A DNA stretch of 30,126 bases from Monoraphidium neglectum (taxonomy: Eukaryota > Chlorophyta > Chlorophyceae > Sphaeropleales > Selenastraceae): assembly GCF_000611645.1 (NCBI RefSeq), contig NW_014013577.1, positions 21,848 to 51,973 on the forward strand, read 5' to 3'. A model generated the notes under the pieces. That model was not told the DNA's origin. It ran no database searches and saw nothing but the letters and a program-made list of their open reading frames with translations. Positions 18,988 through 30,126 of the stretch are shown here, one piece after another; the stretch's first letter is position 1, and each line of letters begins with the position of its first letter. Both the position numbers and the translations under genes were made by a program.

Positions 18988-21900
18988 TCATGCCTGGTTC
19001 ATGTACGTGGACGCGTCTATGCTGCTGGGCAGGGGCTTGATGTCCACGTCGAAGCGCTCCTGTTGGAGTTGCGTAGCAGGTGCAGACAGCAGGCGCAGAG
19101 TATTAGATTACGCTCCGTTGGATATGACAAGAACAGCGAGACGCCAAGTGGGGCGCTGCCAGGCAAATTCGAACTCACAACGTCAGCAGGTGGCCCGGCC
19201 AGTCGCAGAGCAAAGTGAACGCAACCCAGGCGACGATCCATGCCACTGTGCACCCATATGCCTCTACAAACTGGCGGCCAGTCGCCGTCCCCCCACCCTC
19301 CGCACTCCCACCTGCACGGCGTTGAGGACCTCGCTGTCCTCCTTGCTGGACACAAAGGTGATAGCCAGGCCCTTGGTGCCGAAGCGGCCCGCACGGCCCA
19401 CACGGTGGAGGTACGTGTCTGGGGCCAGGAGGGTGGTGGCGGTGGCAGCTAGGAGTGAGAGGGCGGTGCAGGGTGATGGGCCGAAGGAAGCCCAGGCTTG
19501 AAACACGGCAGCAGCCAGGCCGACAGCAGCAGCCCTTGGACGTCTTCCAGCCCGTTGTCACGCTTTATTGAGCCAGAAACCACCCAGCCCGCACCAAACG
19601 CCCTTCCATCCCCAGATCTCCTCCCTTGCGCCCTTGCAAGCGGCACATGCGCCTGCAACGCACCCGCGCCGTTGCCGTGCAACTCGTCCGTGACGGGCAT
19701 GTCGTAGTTGATGACGATGTTGACGCGCTCCACGTCAATGCCGCGGCCCACCAGGTCCGTCGCCACCAGGATGCGCACCTGACCAGCGGGAGAGGGATGT
19801 GAGTCGGATTCAGCAATACAGAGTGAATGGGCGGTGTTTGGGTGCTGGATCACTGTGAAAATTGATTTGCACCAGGTGTCATATGCACACCCCATACACA
19901 GCGCGTCGTATTCCTCCGCCTGCGCCCCTCGGCGTTGGCATGCCACCCCCGCCCCTCTCACCTTGTTCTCCTTGAACTGGCTGTACACGTTGATGCGCTC
20001 GTCCTGGGCCATGCCGCGGTGGATGCACACCGACGGGAAGTTGCACTCGTTGAGCAGTGCGTTGAGCGCCTTGGCCCGCTGCACGCTCTTCACAAAGATG
20101 ACCACCTGAGGACGTGGCCAGGGGGCAATGTGAGCGTGTGCCTTGATGATTAGATGCGTGTGCCTTGATGATCAGATGCAACGGATGGTTGTACTAGCTT
20201 GCCGATCGACATGCCCGACCTTGACGGCAGCAAGCGCCTCAACGCCGCCCTCAAAGCCCGCGGGTCTGCAAAACCAACCCTGCGACACCTGCACCACAGC
20301 CAAGGTATGAGCACCATCCACAACTCACAGGTCCTCAGCATCCCATACATGGCAATCCCGCGCCGCAACATATCAAACGACAGGTTGCCCCCCCGCCCTC
20401 GGCGGCCCCCACCCTCCCCCACCTGGTTGAAGTCCAGGGCGTCCAGCAGGTCCGTGAGCTTCCTGTTCTTCTCGTCCTCCTGCAGCATCACGTAGTGCTG
20501 CACCAGCCCATGGAGAGTCAGCTTGGCCTCGTCATCCACATAGATCTCCATAGGCTGGGGGTGAGGGTAGGGGAGGGGTGGGCAAGGGGGGTGTTCGGAG
20601 GATGACGTGGCGGGGTCTCGCTGCCGATCAGGCGCGGGCAGTTGAGATGAGGAATGTGGTGTGAGAGTGGGCCCGTCGCAAGGCAAAATGGGGGCGCGCC
20701 AGGCGCGGGGGGCGGGCAACGGCAGCGCGACGCGTCGCCGATACCAGAGCCGGGGCCGCCGCGCCTGAACGGTACCCGAAGGCCGCGCGCGCCCCCAGGT
20801 GGGCAGGTGTGGTCGGGTCCCTCTTTCGTGCGCCGCCGCTCATCCTTCTCAACCAAGCGCGCGACCCATGTGTTATGTCATTCTTAAAGCAGCCGTCCCG
20901 AAGGTGCGATTCGCGTGCAGCGCGTGCGTGGTAGGCCCGGCGGCGCGCGCGTGTGCCGCTCCCCGATGTTGGGGGTGGTGCGCGGCCACGAGTGGGTCCA
21001 GCGTCGCCACACTGCACTCAGTGCGGCAGGCCCGGAGGCTGCGGAGCGCGCCGTGCTGCCCGGCATCGGGCGTGTGGCCGCCGCCACTGCCGACGGCTGC
21101 AGACGCCGTCAAGTGGAGGCCGCACACGCAGGTGCCAACGCAGACGCGACGGGCCGCGAGGCCGCGGCTGCCACGGCCAGCTGTCAGCGCCGCAGCAGGC
21201 GGCGCAGAGAGCGCGAACACCACCCCCTGCTGCCGTCAGCGCGCTGCCGGCGCCGACGCTGCAAGGCTGTGGATCCCAGGCGCATGGCCATGGGTGCGCC
21301 CACTCCTGCCCTGGCCGGCACTTGTGCTCCAACCAGGCAAAGCGCTTGGCGCGTGTGCGATGGCGATGGGTGGCAAGAAGCCGGCTTTCGCGCTTCCAGT
21401 CAGCGACGGCGCCGGCGGCAGAGCCGCAGCCGGCGCCGGCAGGTGCCCGTCCCAGAGCCACAGCCAGGGCCACGCACGTTGGACATGAACTTCTTGCAGA
21501 CGGGGCGGATGTCCTGGCCCAGGGTGGCGGAGAACATCATGACCTGCTTCTCGTGGGGCGTCTTCTTGAAGATGTCCTGCACGTCGCCGCGCATGTCTGC
21601 GGGAGTGGGGTGGGGTGGGGGCGGTGAGGGGTGATGATTGAGGCCCAGCAGCAGAGGCGATGGGGCTGGGGAAATGTGGGGAGGCAAGGCTCTGTGGTCC
21701 CCACCGCGGCACTGCTTTAGAAGGCCGCTGCACAGGGCAGCGCAGGACGTGCTCAATCTTTGATCTTGTTGTCTACCCAACCGATAGCGACGGTCACGAG
21801 CGCGGCTCACCAAGCTTCTCCAGCACCTTGTCGCACTCGTCGATGACAAAGTGGCGCACAGTCATCATGTTGAGCGCCTTCTCGTTGGCAAGCTGCGAAT

Positions 21901-23188
21901 AACATGGGATGCGTTGATGATAAAATGAGTGCGACCTGCCGAGCATGCAGTGCACCGCCAGACATGGCTCCACTCATGGCCACGGCTGCAGCCTTGCGCG
22001 TCCTTCAAAAAAACCAATGGGCTTCGTGCGGACCCTTGAGCCCCGCCCAGCCCCTGCGGCATGCACAGCACCGGCCCTCAGCCAGCGCGACTCCATCCCG
22101 CACCTGCTTGATGCGCCCGGGCGTGCCCACGACGATTGCCGGCGTGTGGTCCTTGAGCTCCGCCCGCTGCTTCTTGATGTCCAGCCCGCCAAAGTAGTTG
22201 CCCACCTTGACGTTGGGCATGAACTCGGCAAACCGCGTGAACTCGTGGCAGATCTGGTGGGGGGCAGTGAGGGTGATGAGGCGGAGCGCCTGGTGCTCTG
22301 GCGGCTGGCGTTCTGCACCTTGCACCTGCGGGCTTTTCGACACAGCAGAACGGCTTGTATAACAGCGGCTCATTCCAGCTGAACATGGTGCGCGGCTATT
22401 CACACTGGCCATTGACCAGAGCACAAGGCGCGCGCAGTCAATTGAGGCTCTCCGCCGCCCACGGCCCCTCGCCGGTCCCACCTGGTACGCCAGCTCGCGC
22501 GTGTGGCACAGCACCAGCGCCAGCACCTCCGGCTTGTCATCCTGCACTTTGATCTGCTGCAGGATGGAGATCACAAACACCGCCGTCTTGCCCATGCCCG
22601 ACTTGGCCTGGCACAGCACGTCGTTGCCCATGATCGCCTGAGGGATGCACTCGTGCTGCACTGCAGGCGCAGGCGGGGCGAGGTGTGCGTCCGAAAGTGA
22701 GGCGAGCGCCATGCCCAAGGAACATCATGCTGGCCGGAGATCCGTTATGCAGCCCCAGGCAGACACATTCAACGTGCCACATCTTCAGAGCAACCATGTT
22801 GCATGGAGGCAGCCCGCCACCGCAGCGTCACGTCGACCCACGCCGGGCGCCCTTGCCCTGTTCGTGCCGCACCTTCACTGGGGTGCTCAAAGCCACAGTG
22901 CTCGATTGCCTTCACCAACTCGGGCTGCGCCGGATGCATGCGTAGGGACGCGAGCGGAGTGAGATCGCTGGCGGGAGCCGTGTGTGGGCCAACCAACCAG
23001 CCACTTTCCGGGTACGCAGGGGTCATGTTATTTGAGCTCACCTTCAGCAAAAAGTCCTTGAAGGACGTGCTGTGGATGCCGACGTACCCCTTCTTCTGGC
23101 CGTCCGCCTTGGCCCCGGCATCGCCGGCGTTCTCCACCTCGTCCTCCTCGTAATCAAGAAGCTCCTCCTCTTGGTGCTCGGCGGCCAT
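18988..23188 (-). CDS. UAP56: DECD-box RNA helicase UAP56/Sub2 (DDX39 family)
   Basis: This ATPase helps U2 snRNP bind the branch site and loads export factors (TREX) on mRNA in the nucleus. Eleven exons join in phase to 432 residues: 23042-23188, 22873-22924, 22482-22660, 22104-22253, 21811-21892, 21478-21596, 20423-20554, 19962-20105, 19664-19778, 19312-19418 and 18988-19059. Motifs in order are the acidic start [14 protein letters not shown]-motif [15 protein letters not shown], motif [17 protein letters not shown], motif [10 protein letters not shown] (DECD rather than DEAD), motif [43 protein letters not shown], motif [15 protein letters not shown], and the tail [15 protein letters not shown]. 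The ATG sits in GCCACCATGG, a strong context. The only odd point is an insertion after NYDMP, before DTYLHR. Human and plant members have about 427-428 residues, so the length agrees with a seven-residue excess. Confidence 0.96.
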
Positions 23189-23762
23189 GGTGGCTGGCGG
23201 ATGTGGGGGCAGCAGTGATCTGGCAGGTTCGGCGCGTCGCTTTAGCGTCGAAAGTCCAGCGAAAGTAAAGTGTATGCACTTTTGAATGATCCTCGGTCGG
23301 ATGGCCCAGCGAACGAAGACGATGCTCGCGACTCCAGGCCCTGCACCTGCACCTGCCATGCGCCTGCCTTGTTGCACACACCACCTGCACAGCACAGCAG
23401 AGCACAAGGAGACGCGCCGCCCGCCGAGCACCAAGAACAGGCATCAAGCGAGCTGTCTTGGTGCATAATGAAGGCATGAATTGGCGGGGTTGCTTCGAGG
23501 CATGCACCTGACCCTGCTGGGGCACAGGGCTGCAAGCCAGCACAAGTGTCTGTGCCCTGAGTCCTGAACTGCGCCATGCTGCCGAATGAAACCCGAAACA
23601 TGCCGCCCACGATACTAAGCCACGATCTTGAACTGACGGCTGGCTTGAACAGCCGATCATACCACTCCGCCCTGTTCCCCCCTGCCTTTGCATTGCCGGC
23701 GTCCCCCTTGTTTGCATGTGGTGCTCCGCCTGCATCGAACATGCAATAACTGTCAACAACTC

Positions 23763-23767
23763 TTACA
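23763..23767 (-). terminator. Possible polyadenylation signal of the Tat-SF1 gene
   Basis: TGTAA on the minus strand begins only about 10 bp after the stop at 23778. It would give a very short 3'-UTR, so another signal may be used. Confidence 0.3.
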
Positions 23768-23777
23768 CCAGCCCGTG

Positions 23778-26700
23778 TTAGCTCGCTGCTAAATCCATCG
23801 GCTCGGCTTCGCCCGTGCCCGTGCTGCCTCCCCCTGTCGCCGCCGCTGCTGCCTCCGGAACAGCCGCCGCAGCAGCGGCGGTGGCCTTGGCCTCCATGTC
23901 ACGTGTGTACGCCTCCAGCCGCGCGGCCTCCTCCTCCGGTGTCTCCTTCACCTGATTTGTCAGGGGGGCGCAGGCAGTGCCATGTGGCGGGCATGCGACC
24001 AGGCCTGGCCGGGCTTCTCTCGAGCAGGGCAGCGGGCGCCGCAAGCCGAGTTGCGTGGGGTTTGGAGCGGTTGGATGTGGGAGGCAGCCGACGCATGAAC
24101 GCTTCTTGTGCTGCAGCAAGTAGCCTGCGCAATCCAGCCTTCCAGCCGCCCTGGTTGCTCTTCTGGCCTGCCACCACCAATACCTACTGGGGGAGGCCAT
24201 CACACCCTTCAAGTCGCGCTGCTTCCCACCATCTCGCCACTGCCACCCCCACCCGCGACGCCCCACCTTGAAGTTGTAATTGGTGATGCCGTCCCACAGC
24301 GCCGCCCCTATCCGCCGACCGCCGAAAAAGCGCCCGTCCAGCCGCTGCAGCGCCGCCTGCACGCCTTCCTCGGTTTTGAAGCGCACGCTCACCACGCCCA
24401 AGGGGTGGCCCTTGAACACTCGGACCTCGTGATGTTAAGGGAGCGGCACCGCACAGGTAGCAGATGTGCGGGTTGGAAGAATTGGGCAGCTTTTCCAAGT
24501 GGGCAGCGTTAGCAGCATGTAGGCATGTGTGTATGTGGGGCGGAGGGGTATTGCAACACATGCACGTTATTGATGGGATAAGGAGATAGCATGTAGGCAG
24601 ACAAGCAACACTGCATCAGCTGTCAGTGAACATAAGCACGCCTTCTTGTTACGACAATCAGCTGCGATTGTAGCACACCTTGTCCACAGGTCCCATCTTG
24701 GAGCACTCCTCCTTCACCTCCACCTCCAGCTCCTCCGCTGCCCCCAGCTGCGACTCCAGCTCCCGCGGGTCAAACATACCGGTCAAGATCACAGTGATCT
24801 GGCAGGGTGTTTATTGACGCAGGCTTGAGTCAGAATGATTTCAAATCGCTTTCGGTTCACACCTTCTGTTACCACACGACTCGAAGCCCGCATGCATGCC
24901 CATGTGGATATGTTGCGGCTTTGCAAGAGCCCAGTCACACTCCAATGAGGTCGAATGTAATGGCACCAGCGGATCAATGACATCAGCGGCCACCATACCT
25001 TTTCCAGCGGCAGCTTGTCGTCAAAGCCGCCCCAACCCAGCTTCTTTTCCAGCCGGTCTAGCTGCGCCTTTGTGCTGGCCCTATTGCCTCCTTTGGCCTT
25101 TGGGCCCCGCTTTCGCTGCTGCTGCTGTGCGCCTGCGCCGCCGGGGGCAGTGGCTTTGTCCTTGGCCTGGTAGGCCTCACCCTTCATCTCAAACTTGGCC
25201 CTGCACAAATTTGAAAAACAGAGTGTGTGTGTCTTGACGCATGCCTCATGCGTTTTTTTGGGCAACAGCGTTCTGTGTGAGCGATCTGCGTGACATCATG
25301 CTGCTGTTCCCCAACAAAACCAGGGGAGCCTCCACTGTGCTGAAGCCTTATTCCCTGCCCACCTTCTGCTCCAGCGTCCCTCTCTCATTCCACCCACCCC
25401 CCACTGCTCACTGCGTGACGCTCATGGGCTTGCCACCGTCCCTCAGCGGCGTGCCATCCAGCAGCGTGGTCGCGAGCTGCACACTCGGGGCCTTGAGGTA
25501 CGTCACCAGAGCATCGCCCTTGAGCCCGCCACCGTCCTTGTCCCTGTGAAGAGAAGTATGGGTCGAGCGCAATGCACATTCCGTAACTCGCAGCGAAATG
25601 GTCAAGGGGCAGTGCGAAAGACCGCGGCGCCGCCACTGCCACCAGAATAACGCGCTCCACCTGCCGCCTCAATGCCCCTGTCCCTTGGCAAACGCTATCA
25701 CACCAACGCACATTGGATGACCCCCCTCCCTTGCCCCCTCGTTCACCTGTAGAGCTTGACACGTGGCTGCGCGTCCGGCCCCTCCTTGATGAGGCCGCAT
25801 TTGGAGAACACCGCCGCCACCTCCTTCTCGTTGGTGTCGAACGGCAGCCCGTTGACGTACACGCTGGTGTTGTTCTTCAACTCAAACCAGCCCTGACAGG
25901 CGGCAGCAGGTTCGCAGCGCCCAGGACGCGGAGGAGGGGGAATTCAAGCTTCATCGAGACAGGAAGGACGTATCGGGCGCTTTTGCAGACAGGAACTAGT
26001 TGGTGTCGGCTGAGTCTTTTCAAACTCTGACCCTGCTGCGCAAACCCTGAGGGGAACACGGATGCTGCCGAGCCCATGCCCACCCGCTGCTGCTCCTCGT
26101 GCTCCTTCTTCGCGGCGGCTTTCTTCGCCATCTTGTCCTTGTGGTCTGCCACGATCGCGTCGCGCTTGCGCTGATGTAAGGTGGAGTGGGTTGTGGTGGG
26201 GGTGGACTGGGGTGAGGTGGGACAAGTGGAATTGTCAGGGGTCCAGGAGCAGGAGAGACGCACAACAGCGAGAGCGCCTTGGCGGTCTGTGCTGAGTCAG
26301 CTGGTGTAAATCGTGTCCACGGACCTGCCCAATCAGCTCCAGGGCAGGACGCCCCGAGGGGTGCTGGCAAGCCCCCTTCCAACCGCCTCGGACCGATCCC
26401 CACGCCACCCCCACCTTCCGCTCGGTCGCTGCCGCTGCCTCGCCCTCGCCGACCCCCTCAGCCCCCGCCGCCGCCGCAACAGCCGCCTTGGCGCCCGCCA
26501 GCGTCGGCAGCACCTCGTCGTCAGCCGCGAACGTCATCGCCTCCAGATCATACGCGCCCGCGTCCCCGCCACCAGATGCCGCCGCCGCCGCTGCCGCTGC
26601 TGTGCCTGCGTCTTTCGGAAGGTACTTGCGCAGCGCCCCGTCCCAAACGTACACCGTCCCATCGTCGTCCTCAAATTCCAGCTCCTCAGGCGTCGCCGGT

Positions 26701-27448
26701 CCCCCTGCGTCTTCGGTGTGGCCGCTGCCCACACCTGCCTCGGCCTCGACCGCCGCCGCGACCTCCGCTTCCACTGCGGCAATCTCAGCCTGGAAGGCTG
26801 CCAGGGGGTCCGAGGTGTCCACTTCTCCAGCTGCCGGGGGAGGCGCAGGCTCTGTCGCTGCGGCTGGTGTCCTAGAGGATGGCGCAACAGCCGCGGCGGC
26901 GCCCACAGTTGCAAGCAGTATCAAGGGCCGGGGCGAGTGTTCGCGGGGTCAGCATGACACTCGTTGCTGCATGGAGACCAGCAACAGGGCGAATTTGCGT
27001 GGATTGATCAATTCAGGCACAATCATGTGCGTCAAATAATTGAATCACTTGAGAGCAACGCTCACTTGGCAGTGCTGCCATTGCTTGCTGCAGTGGCAGT
27101 GGAAAGGGGCGGCTTCAAGTCTCGCGCGCCCGCAAAGTCGCGCGTGGGTGGCGCCGCCATCAGCACCTCTGCCAACTCTGGTACATCCACCAGGCTGTCC
27201 CAGCTGCTGCGGCCTTCCCGCCATACGGGTGTCGCGCCGGTGATGCCACCCGCCGCGACGCCCGCTGCAGGGATGTCGGGAGGTGCGGAGAGCATGCAGC
27301 ACAGCGCAGCGGTGAGGTCGGCGTTGCTGACGCCCTGCAGACAGCCGCGTGTACGGTACGCTCAGTGGGCCTTACCTATCAGAGCTTCTACATTGTACGG
27401 ACCCACTGGACCAGCAGGACCTGTTACAAACCACCCATCGCGGCTCAT
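23778..27448 (-). CDS. Tat-SF1/Cus2-type U2 snRNP-associated factor with N-terminal GYF-like region
   Basis: Members bind the SF3B part of U2 snRNP and help its assembly; the Arabidopsis relative is the ELF9-type protein. The start (27448) gives MSRDGWFVTGPAGPVGPYNV, then TPVWREGRSSWDSLVDVPEL (exon 27066-27334), which together resemble a GYF domain. An Ala/Glu-rich exon (26415-26871) has the DDDGTVYVWDGALRKYLPK element. RRM1 reads WFELKNNTSVYVNGLPFD, VFSKCGLIKEGP and then KGDALVTYLKAPSVQLA. The linker AKFEMKGEAYQAKDK leads into KKLGWGGFDDKLP. RRM2 has ITVILTGMFDPRELE, EECSKMGPVDKV, HPLGVVSVRFKTEEG and LDGRFFGGRRIGAALWDG, the last being the UHM-like element. The end is an Ala/Gly tail, EPMDLAAS. 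Two junctions are unresolved: exon 1 to 2 (donor phase 1, acceptor phase 0) and the exon before WFELKNN. The Tat name refers to a host protein, not a viral gene. Confidence 0.88.
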
Positions 27449-28293
27449 TTCGAAAAGCAAGATCACATGTATGGGAAGTCGCAGATGTTTAAAACATGCG
27501 TACTCAAGAAACAACAAGGTCAGGTTTTGGCTCAACAGCGCAGTGTACGTATGATGGGCGGCAGCGGTGGCCATGGTGCAGTGCCCCTCGCATGCACGTT
27601 TGCTGCACGACCACCACATGGCCACTCGAGCCGCGCCATGCGCTCAAAATGCATGCAGATTGCCTTCAAGTTTGCACTGGCACCGTTGTGCACTCATACA
27701 TTCCACACGCACTTCGTGCCCTGCAACACACAGGGCTCCGGCTGTGTGAACTGCGTGTTACGAGCGATGTCTGGTTCGTTGCGCAGTGTTGAGTGGTTAT
27801 CCAGCACAACACATGTAATTGTATTTCATCATTTCACAGGACGGTCTGGCATACCCTCTCACACAACGGTCATCTGCACCAGCGTTGTCCATTGACCACC
27901 CGGCTTGACCAGCATAGCATGGCCGCAATTTCTGTCGACCCAGTGTTCCTGACACATTGAGTTGTTCAAACAGTAAGTGGCTTATGCAGTCCAAGGGCGG
28001 CCGTGCCGTGTCATTCCTCATGCTGGCATTGCTGAGCAGTGAGTTGCCGATTCAGCACCGTCAAGCGAGTTTGCACACAGCGACGTCTGACCTAGCTCGA
28101 GTTAAGTCACCCTGCGAAAGCAAAAGAAACATTGGCGCATGGGAATCACCAGCGGAAGTTGCTTCCGGTGTATATCACCATTCACAACGCGAGCTGGGAT
28201 CCAGCCGGTCGGTCTGCGACTGACAAGGCCCGGGCGCTCCACGTGCCTCCCCCTCTTTCACGCTAGGCGCCTTGTGTTTGGAGAGGAGCCACC
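27449..28293. promoter_or_regulatory. Divergent intergenic region of the Tat-SF1 and eL27 genes
   Basis: This 845 bp stretch separates two divergent starts. It is less GC-rich than the exons and has no conserved coding segment on either strand. It should contain the promoters of both genes; I cannot identify individual elements. Confidence 0.4.
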
Positions 28294-30126
28294 ATGGTGA
28301 AGTTCCTCAAGGTGCGCTGGGGACGCAGGCATCGAAGGCGGCCGCCCGCGAGCGCTTCAGCAACACTTTGTTAGTGAAAACGTTGAGACAAACACGAGAT
28401 CGCATGGGACTCGCTACGGGCGGCAGCCACTGCTTGGGGGCTCGACTGCAGCAGTCGCGGCAGTGGTGTGCAGCGCGTTCTTTGGAGTGCTCACGCGGTT
28501 TCTGATACAGCTTGCTATATCAACGCAGCGTATGGTGTTGAGGTTGTGCAGCTGCAGTGTTGAGCAGCGGCTGCAAGCTTCACCACCTGGCGCGGCGGTC
28601 GCGGCCATTGCTGCGGGTGGTGCTTGCCTCGAGGCAGGCATTGAAGCCCCTCAACGTGCTGCGGCCGGCTTGGTGCGCAGACCCAGAAGGTGGTGATCCT
28701 TCTGACCGGCAAGTATGCCGGCAAGAAGGCCGTGATCGTCAAGAACTTTGACGACGGCAACAGCGCGCGGCCCTATGGCCACGCCCTCGTCTGCGGCCTC
28801 AGCAAGGAGCCCCGGAAGGTGCGCGGCCGGGTGGCGGCGCATGGTGCGGTCGGGCGGCTGGGGTGAAGGGTCGTACCTGCTACAGCAGCTTGGTGGGGAC
28901 ATCGGCCCTGAAGAGCTGGCTGGGGCATGCGGTGTTGCTGTCGCCGTGAGACAAGTCACGCTGAGCTGCGTGGTGAGTGCGCCAGGGCTTAGGGACAGCA
29001 CGGCCACAAGGCATGCACAGCGTGGCGCGGGGGATGCCGCAGTACACGCCCGTCCGTGATCACTGTGGCTCCTGCGCCAGCACGGGCGGCCAGCCAGCAT
29101 CGCGCCCTGAGCGGCAGCGCGGACCAGCAACACGTGCTTGTCGTGAGCCCGGCAGGTGGCGGCACACAACAATGCCGTGCAGCAGTGTCAACGCTGGTCG
29201 CGGCGCTGGCGCCGCTGCGCCGACCTTGGAAGCTTGGACTGGTAGCAGCTGCGGCAGAGCCAGGGCGCTGGCCCAGCAAGATGTCCGCTTATTGCAGCCA
29301 CGGCTGCATGGCTGCCAAATCGCACAGCAAGTGCAGCCTTAAGCGAACCCAAGGGGGTCATTCGCACTGTTAGCGGCTGTGTTCACTATCCATGGGCTGG
29401 TGCCCTACCAGCTACGCACACCCAGGCGGCCCCCATGTCATGTTGTTGTGCTACAACACATTGCACCTTCTTACCCTTTGCGGCGGCACAGGTGACTAAG
29501 CGGTCTAGCAAGAAGACCCAGGCGCGTCGCTCCAGCATCAAGACTTTCATCAAGGTGCGCAGCTGCGGATGGCCCATGCAGTGGAGGGCAGCTGCTGGGA
29601 GAGGTCGTGCAGCCGCGCTAGACGGGCAGGGCGAAGCCGTCGCGGCCGCAGGGCAAGCAGCCGTGCCACACACTGGCGTTTGCCTGCCGGCCGACAGGCA
29701 CTGCAGCGGTTGAACCTCCAGCAACGGCTGCGCGTGACAGCGAATCTGCCCCTCAATCAGCCCGGTCCGCATGTCCACCCCGATGTCCAAATGATACTCG
29801 ATGGTCCACGTGCTCCAATGCAGGTCGTGAACTACCAGCACCTGATGCCCACGCGCTACCAGCTGGATGTGGACCTGAAGCCTGTGGTCACGCAGGACAC
29901 CCTGGACAACGCCACCAAGAAGGTCGAGGCGCGCAAGGTGGGGAAAACGCAGGGGCGGCTGGGAACTGGGGGTTGGGGGTGCCGCCCGGGCCACTGCAGG
30001 TTGGATGTGAACCCGTGGATGACTGCCCAAATTGTCAGATTCAAGGGGGCTTTGTGGCCGCAGTACGGGGTCTGTCTGTGTCGGTTGGCCAGCTGCGGGG
30101 GGCAGGCGGTTGGGGCCGCCCAACCC
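28294..30126 (+). CDS. RPL27: 60S ribosomal protein eL27, 3'-partial
   Basis: eL27 is a component of the large cytosolic ribosomal subunit. Exons in phase are 28294-28311 (MVKFLK), 28681-28818 ([20 protein letters not shown] to GLSKEPRK), 29492-29554 ([21 protein letters not shown]) and 29824-29937 ([20 protein letters not shown] to KKVEARK). All four match the family: the KOW-type N-terminus, the KTQARR basic stretch and the invariant [10 protein letters not shown]. These 111 residues are followed by an intron that runs off the window, so the conserved C-terminal segment that ends the protein is missing. The ATG lies in GCCACCATGG, an optimal context for a highly expressed gene. Introns 1 and 2 are about 370 and 670 bp; I see no convincing snoRNA in them. 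Confidence 0.95.

Noticed and set aside
27362..27625. Extended minus-strand frame upstream of the Tat-SF1 start
   Set aside because: The extra residues before MSRDGWF show no similarity to the family, so they are taken as 5' leader.
28819..29491. Possible snoRNA in the second eL27 intron
   Set aside because: Introns of ribosomal protein genes often host snoRNAs, but I found no properly spaced C/D box pair or H/ACA layout here.

Overview
The window looks like nuclear DNA of a green alga of the core chlorophyte type. The evidence is a GC-rich sequence, protein-coding genes cut into many short exons by introns that mostly start GTGCGC or GTGAGC and end in GCAG, TGTAA-type polyadenylation signals behind several genes, long TG and CAG microsatellites, and plant-like versions of conserved eukaryotic proteins. 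I see no prokaryotic operons, phage genes, CRISPR array or convincing transposon. Long single-frame ORFs on either strand are mostly accidental; the real genes were recovered by joining short conserved segments across splice sites with matching phase.

Layout from left to right: 1-1014, no recognised gene, probably upstream DNA. 1015-6475 (+), a TPR-like protein with an N-terminal membrane anchor, about 15 exons. 6904-12523 (-), mitochondrial intermediate peptidase (M3 zinc peptidase), convergent with the TPR gene and with 3' ends that probably overlap. 12755-13790 (+), TAF10, divergent from the peptidase across about 230 bp. About 14276-15256 (-), an unrecognised gene for a small Cys-rich protein with an N-terminal myristoylation-like motif; its model has one unresolved in-frame stop. 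15697-18045 (+), a Grap2/cyclin-D-interacting (CCNDBP1-like) protein. 18988-23188 (-), the DECD-box RNA helicase UAP56/Sub2, complete in 11 exons. 23778-27448 (-), a Tat-SF1/Cus2-type U2 snRNP factor with an N-terminal GYF-like region. 28294 to beyond the right edge (+), ribosomal protein eL27, cut by the window edge after exon 4.

The genes are mainly housekeeping: transcription initiation (TAF10), spliceosome and mRNA export (UAP56, Tat-SF1), translation (eL27), mitochondrial protein maturation (the peptidase) and a cell-cycle-linked factor. They do not form an operon. UAP56 and Tat-SF1 lie in tandem on one strand and both act around U2 snRNP, which may be chance. I found no clear new multi-gene system. 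The best candidates for something undescribed are the unrecognised Cys-rich gene, a seven-residue insertion in UAP56 at an exon junction, and microsatellites packed against splice sites.
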